NCBI GenBank assembly: GCA_031289935.1
Contig: JAITON010000177.1
Location: 1-8,912 of the forward strand
Reading direction: 5' to 3'
DNA from: Treponema sp.
Lineage (GTDB): Bacteria > Spirochaetota > Spirochaetia > Treponematales > Breznakiellaceae
DNA: 8,912 bases
Shown: piece after piece, positions 6,617 through 8,912 of the stretch
How the letters are laid out: each line of letters starts with the position of its first letter
Numbering within the stretch: the first letter of the stretch is position 1
Position numbers and translations under genes: made by a program
Notes under the pieces: model-generated
What the model was told of the DNA's origin: nothing
Seen by the model: only the letters and a program-made list of their open reading frames with translations
Database searches by the model: none

Positions 6617-7653
6617 GGCCCCTCCGCCTCTTCCACCGTCCCGGTCTCAATTTCCGCTTCGGGGGACCGGACGGTCAGGGTCAAATTCTGGGGATCGCTG
6701 CGGATAAGGGTAAATCCCGCAGGAATATTCGCCAGCACCGGGAGGCTGTACGTCCCAGGCTCCCGTATCCGGGAAGCGTCCAGGTAAAGAACGCTCAAGG
6801 GCCGGCCCCCCTGAGAAACCCCCAGAGGGTCCCAAGGTTCCAGGAGCTCCTGATCCCCCTCCAGGCGGATGCTCCCGGAAAGATTGACGAGGAGATTCCC
6901 GTCCAACTCAAGACCCCCTGCCAGACCCCGGATCTCAATAGGAAGCCCCTCAAGGTACCTTACCATAATGAGCCTCCTGATACTTCCCTGGAGCTCTACC
7001 GTCGCCGCGCCCCGGACAAGCAGCAGGGGATCCCGGTTCAGAATTGCCACGGTAGCGGTAAAATCCCCGGTCCGGCCCGACAAATCCACCGCCTCCGTGG
7101 GCAGTTCCAAAAGATTCGCCATAAGACTCAAGGGGCCCTCCACCGATACCTGGCTGGGGTTCAGGCTATAGGATACCAGCTCATAACCCGTTTCGGGATA
7201 TCCCTCAAAACGGGCGCTCAAAGGCAGGTATTTACTCACTTTCTGGTCCAAACTCAGGCTCACTTCTGCGGGGTCCACATTGATTTCCAGGGACCCGGTT
7301 TCTAAGGCCGTCCCCTTCCGGCGAACCCGCACCGGCGCCCGGTAATTTCCCGGCTCGGTATAACGGCTCAGGTCCAGATAGACCTCAATATCATCCTCCA
7401 TAATAGGATTTATCACATTGGCCTCTCCCCGGAGACTCACCCGGATCATGCGGGTATAGGAATGAGCAGGAACAAGCCCCGCATTCAGCTCAACACCGAG
7501 GGGAGCCGAAAAAAAACGCTCTTCCAGAATACTCCAGCGGTGAAAAATCGAGATAAGGATCGCCAAAGCCACCGAAAGAACCTTGGCAGGCCAATTATGG
7601 ACGGCCCGGGCCAGGAGTTTTTGCCCCTCAAACCTGGGCTGCTTGGTAGGCAT
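6613..7653 (-). CDS. cdaR: YbbR-domain protein, CdaA regulator CdaR
   Basis: This 346-residue protein has a short cytoplasmic N-terminus, one membrane segment (about residues 24-37, in WPAKVLSVALAILISIF) and an extracytoplasmic tail. The tail holds about three YbbR repeats: roughly 46-140, 141-225 and 226-330. The repeat character is visible directly, since YLDLSRYTEPGNY (92-104) and YLDASRIREPGTY (290-302) are near copies, each followed by strands ending in SLEINV-like or NLTLTV segments. CdaR proteins bind CdaA at the membrane and modulate c-di-AMP synthesis. The gene begins inside cdaA (26-nt overlap), with GAGGAA 4 nt before ATG 7653, and overlaps acpS by 4 nt. The family assignment is strong; regulation of the neighbouring CdaA is inferred from gene order and from the Firmicutes system. 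Confidence 0.9.
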   Translation of the reverse strand: MPTKQPRFEGQKLLARAVHNWPAKVLSVALAILISIFHRWSILEERFFSAPLGVELNAGLVPAHSYTRMIRVSLRGEANVINPIMEDDIEVYLDLSRYTEPGNYRAPVRVRRKGTALETGSLEINVDPAEVSLSLDQKVSKYLPLSARFEGYPETGYELVSYSLNPSQVSVEGPLSLMANLLELPTEAVDLSGRTGDFTATVAILNRDPLLLVRGAATVELQGSIRRLIMVRYLEGLPIEIRGLAGGLELDGNLLVNLSGSIRLEGDQELLEPWDPLGVSQGGRPLSVLYLDASRIREPGTYSLPVLANIPAGFTLIRSDPQNLTLTVRSPEAEIETGTVEEAEGP

Positions 7654-8446
7654 CGTGTTCCTCTTCCGTTTCCGGCGTTTTCCCCCCTTGTTCCAGAAGC
7701 TCCCGCAGCTTGCGGCTTACTTCCAGAGAAGAAAGATCATAATAAAGTTTCCCCTCATAAGCCAGGGATATGGCCCCGGTCTCTTCGGAAACCACCAAAA
7801 CCGCCGCGTCGCTCTGCTCCGACATCCCCAGTGCGGCCCGGTGCCGGGTTCCAAAGCTCTTGCGGATATCCTGCTGCTCAGAAAGGGGGAGTAAACAACC
7901 CGCCGCCGTAATACGCCCCCCCTGGACAATTAAGGCCCCGTCGTGGAGAGGCGTGTCGAACTCAAAAATCGTAATAATGAGGCTCGAAGAAAGTTCCGCG
8001 TTAAGCCGGGTCCCGGTTTCGGCAATATCCTTGATCGCCCCCCGCCGGGGAAAAACTACCAGGGCCCCCCGCCGCTCCTGGGCAAGCCGTTCCGCCGCAG
8101 TTATTACCGCCTCAAGCTGTCCAATCCGGGGCTTTCCTCCCATTTTGAAGAGCTCTCCCTGCCCCAGTCTGATGATAATTTTCCGCAGCTCAGGCTGAAA
8201 CACAATAGCCACCGCAATGAACAAACCCGGCGCCAGAGCCGTAAGCAGCCATTGGAGCGTCGTCAATCTGAATAGATAGGCCGCCCCGTAGAAGAGGGCC
8301 AGGAAACCAGCCCCCTTGATAAGCTGGAGCGCCTGGGTCTTAATAAAGAGTTGATAAGCCTTATAGAACAAAAATGCCAGAATCGCCACGTCCAGCACCG
8401 GCCGGACCGCGTCAAAAGCCAACTGTATCCCTTGGTACCATTCCAC
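7628..8446 (-). CDS. cdaA: Membrane diadenylate cyclase CdaA
   Basis: CdaA condenses two ATP into the second messenger c-di-AMP, which controls potassium and osmolyte transport and cell-wall balance. The 272-residue protein has three hydrophobic segments (about 18-34, 41-60, 64-84) followed by a cytosolic DAC domain. The domain has both catalytic signatures intact: PLHDGALIV (166-174, DGA 169-171) and GTRHRAALGMSEQSDA (199-214). VVSEETGAISLAYEGKL (218-234) also matches the family. The C-terminus is a short charged helix. The start is GTG 8446; AGAGG at 8454-8458 lies 7 nt upstream. It is the first gene of the minus-strand block, preceded by a candidate promoter at 8465-8494. The usual third partner, glmM, is not next to cdaR here; acpS takes that position. 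Confidence 0.95.
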   Translation of the reverse strand: MEWYQGIQLAFDAVRPVLDVAILAFLFYKAYQLFIKTQALQLIKGAGFLALFYGAAYLFRLTTLQWLLTALAPGLFIAVAIVFQPELRKIIIRLGQGELFKMGGKPRIGQLEAVITAAERLAQERRGALVVFPRRGAIKDIAETGTRLNAELSSSLIITIFEFDTPLHDGALIVQGGRITAAGCLLPLSEQQDIRKSFGTRHRAALGMSEQSDAAVLVVSEETGAISLAYEGKLYYDLSSLEVSRKLRELLEQGGKTPETEEEHDAYQAAQV

Positions 8447-8453
8447 GCTTAAA

Positions 8454-8458
8454 CCTCT
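8454..8458 (-). promoter_or_regulatory. cdaA: Ribosome binding site for cdaA, supporting a GTG start
   Basis: On the minus strand a purine run (GGGGGAGAGG) ends 7 nt before GTG 8446. No ATG at a family-consistent position is available, so GTG is the likely start. Confidence 0.6.
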
Positions 8459-8464
8459 CCCCCT

Positions 8465-8494
8465 ATGATACTCCTATCGGCAGAAAAGAATCAA
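8465..8494 (-). promoter_or_regulatory. Candidate sigma70-type promoter of the cdaA operon
   Basis: On the minus strand TTGATT (8494-8489) and TATCAT (8470-8465) are separated by 18 nt. The -35 matches 4 of 6 and the -10 matches 5 of 6 consensus positions. The predicted transcription start near 8458 would leave a leader of only about a dozen nucleotides, barely including the Shine-Dalgarno, so the true promoter may lie further upstream. Confidence 0.45.
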
Positions 8495-8520
8495 GCCTTG
8501 CCCGGAAGCCCCCAATCGAC

Positions 8521-8557
8521 CTAAGCTGAGCCCGGGGCCGCTTTTTTGCAGCCTTAG
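8521..8557. repeat. Imperfect inverted repeat upstream of cdaA
   Basis: CTAAGCTG (8521-8528) pairs with CAGCCTTAG (8549-8557) with one bulged C. Inside lies GC-rich sequence and a T6 run, and a competing hairpin GGCCGC-T6-GCAGCC is possible. It lies upstream of the candidate cdaA promoter. A terminator for an unseen gene or a regulatory hairpin are both possible. Confidence 0.35.
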
Positions 8558-8629
8558 CGGGGTAAAAGACGCCAAGTTCAGGCCCCCTGGAGAGTCGCTC
8601 ATACATGCGGCCTTAACCCGCGCCCCCTC

Positions 8630-8679
8630 TTATGCAATTTCTCATAATTCTTTATTCTTTAATGAGTTATGTTGCATAA
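8630..8679. repeat. 50-bp imperfect palindrome with perfect 8-bp ends
   Basis: TTATGCAA (8630-8637) and TTGCATAA (8672-8679) are perfect inverted copies. Inside them CTCAT (8641-8645) and ATGAG (8662-8666) are also inverted, separated by 3 nt on the left and 5 nt on the right. The centre is pyrimidine-rich. This could be an operator or a recombination-type site; no recombinase is encoded in the window. The plus strand here also spells a 15-codon ATG-to-TAA frame, which I do not call as a gene. Confidence 0.55.
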
Positions 8680-8727
8680 ATCAGCACTTTCATAGGCCGA
8701 AAAGGTCAACAACCTGGGGGTGAGGGC

Positions 8728-8756
8728 TTAAAACTAGCGGCAATCAAACTTATAAT
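8728..8756 (+). promoter_or_regulatory. Possible rightward promoter leading into the repeat array
   Basis: TTAAAA (8728-8733) and a perfect TATAAT (8751-8756) are separated by 17 nt. A perfect -10 box is less telling than usual because the following AT-rich repeats contain TATAAT several times (8835-8840 and 8877-8882 on plus, 8810-8805 on minus). No downstream gene is visible before the window ends. Confidence 0.3.
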
Positions 8757-8890
8757 GGCATCAGGATAAAAAATATCGGCCTAAATATTTTTTATATTGG
8801 CCTCATTATAAAAAATATCGGCCTAAATATAAACTATAATGGCCTAACTATAAAAAATATTTCCTTAAATATAAACTATAATGGCCTCAT
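8757..8890. repeat. 21-bp tandem repeat array, 42-bp composite period, GGCC cores
   Basis: Units begin at 8757, 8778, 8799, 8820, 8841, 8862 and 8883, spaced exactly 21 bp, and most begin GGCCT. Units 1, 3 and 5 share ATAAAAAATAT followed by C or T. Units 2, 4 and 6 share CTAAATAT or TTAAATAT, and units 4 and 6 both continue as AAACTATAAT. This gives a higher-order period of 42 bp. Unit 2 carries the A-run in the opposite orientation, as ATATTTTTTAT. Unit 6 has TCCT and unit 1 has GGCA in place of GGCC. The seventh unit breaks into a T9 run at 8890-8898. The preceding 21 bp (8736-8756) may be a decayed copy, ending in TTATAAT. Confidence 0.9.
8766..8818. repeat. Overlapping perfect inverted repeats inside the 21-bp array
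   Basis: ATAAAAAATAT (8766-8776) pairs perfectly with ATATTTTTTAT (8785-8795) around an 8-nt loop. ATATTTTTTATA (8785-8796) pairs perfectly with TATAAAAAATAT (8807-8818) around a 10-nt loop holding GGCC. The two hairpins compete for the same middle arm. Confidence 0.85.
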
Positions 8891-8912
8891 TTTTTTTTGC
8901 GCCTCCCTAGAT

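Larger units (their letters stand above)
8447..8912. other. Gene-free region upstream of cdaA, GC-rich turning AT-rich
   Basis: No open frame with protein-like features was found in these 466 bp. The first half, to about 8630, resembles the coding GC content. The rest is strongly AT-rich and contains the palindrome and the 21-bp array. No tRNA, tmRNA, SRP or known riboswitch pattern was recognised. The region continues beyond the window, so the flanking gene on the right is unknown. Confidence 0.7.

Noticed and set aside
6394..7305. Plus-strand open frame (303 codons) opposite acpS and cdaR
   Set aside because: Low-complexity Pro/Arg/Gln-rich translation with no domain, antisense to firmly identified genes.
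8632..8679. 15-codon ATG-to-TAA frame on the plus strand
   Set aside because: No ribosome binding site, and the sequence is fully explained as a palindrome.
8447..8720. c-di-AMP riboswitch or other structured leader upstream of cdaA
   Set aside because: I could not match the known ydaO-type conserved core on the minus strand, and the best promoter candidate lies downstream of the structured part. A covariance-model search would settle it.
8766..8795. Intrinsic terminator formed by the AT inverted repeat
   Set aside because: The stem contains only A-T pairs and sits between further repeats; classical terminators have GC-rich stems.
8757..8890. CRISPR array
   Set aside because: Units are contiguous 21-bp repeats with no unique spacers, and no cas gene is present.

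Overview
The window is a GC-rich bacterial chromosomal segment (the AT-rich right end excepted). It carries nine protein genes in two convergent blocks and one non-coding region at the right edge. The mix of genes suggests a spirochaete, possibly a Treponema relative of the gut or homoacetogenic kind: a cdaA-cdaR-acpS cluster, a DUF2225 zinc-ribbon protein, a degenerate LytM protein and a corrinoid-enzyme activase. That assignment is an inference from family content, since no rRNA or tRNA is present to place it. No RNA gene, insertion sequence, prophage or CRISPR array is visible.

Left block (about 112-2984, plus strand): a membrane-anchored beta-propeller-like protein, an exported M23/LytM-fold protein that has lost key zinc ligands, and a SAM-dependent methyltransferase with an N-terminal zinc ribbon. 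The first two genes are 3 nt apart and the last two overlap by 4 nt, so they look like one operon working mostly at or near the cell envelope.

Right block (8446 down to 2944, minus strand): cdaA (diadenylate cyclase), cdaR (YbbR-domain regulator), acpS (holo-ACP synthase), a DUF2225 protein, truA (tRNA pseudouridine synthase) and a ferredoxin-ASKHA ATPase of the corrinoid reductive activator type. Five genes overlap a neighbour and only one gap (64 nt) exists, so this looks like a six-gene operon with a candidate sigma70-type promoter just upstream of cdaA. It joins c-di-AMP signalling, lipid or carrier-protein activation, tRNA modification and probably cobalamin-dependent metabolism. The two operons meet tail to tail, and their last coding sequences overlap by 41 bp with no visible terminator.

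Right edge (8447-8912): 466 bp without a convincing gene. It goes from GC-rich sequence near cdaA to strongly AT-rich sequence. It holds an imperfect palindrome at 8630-8679 and a regular tandem array of 21-bp units at 8757-8890, built as a 42-bp two-unit composite with GGCC cores exactly 21 bp apart and perfect internal inverted repeats. This array is the least explained structure in the window.
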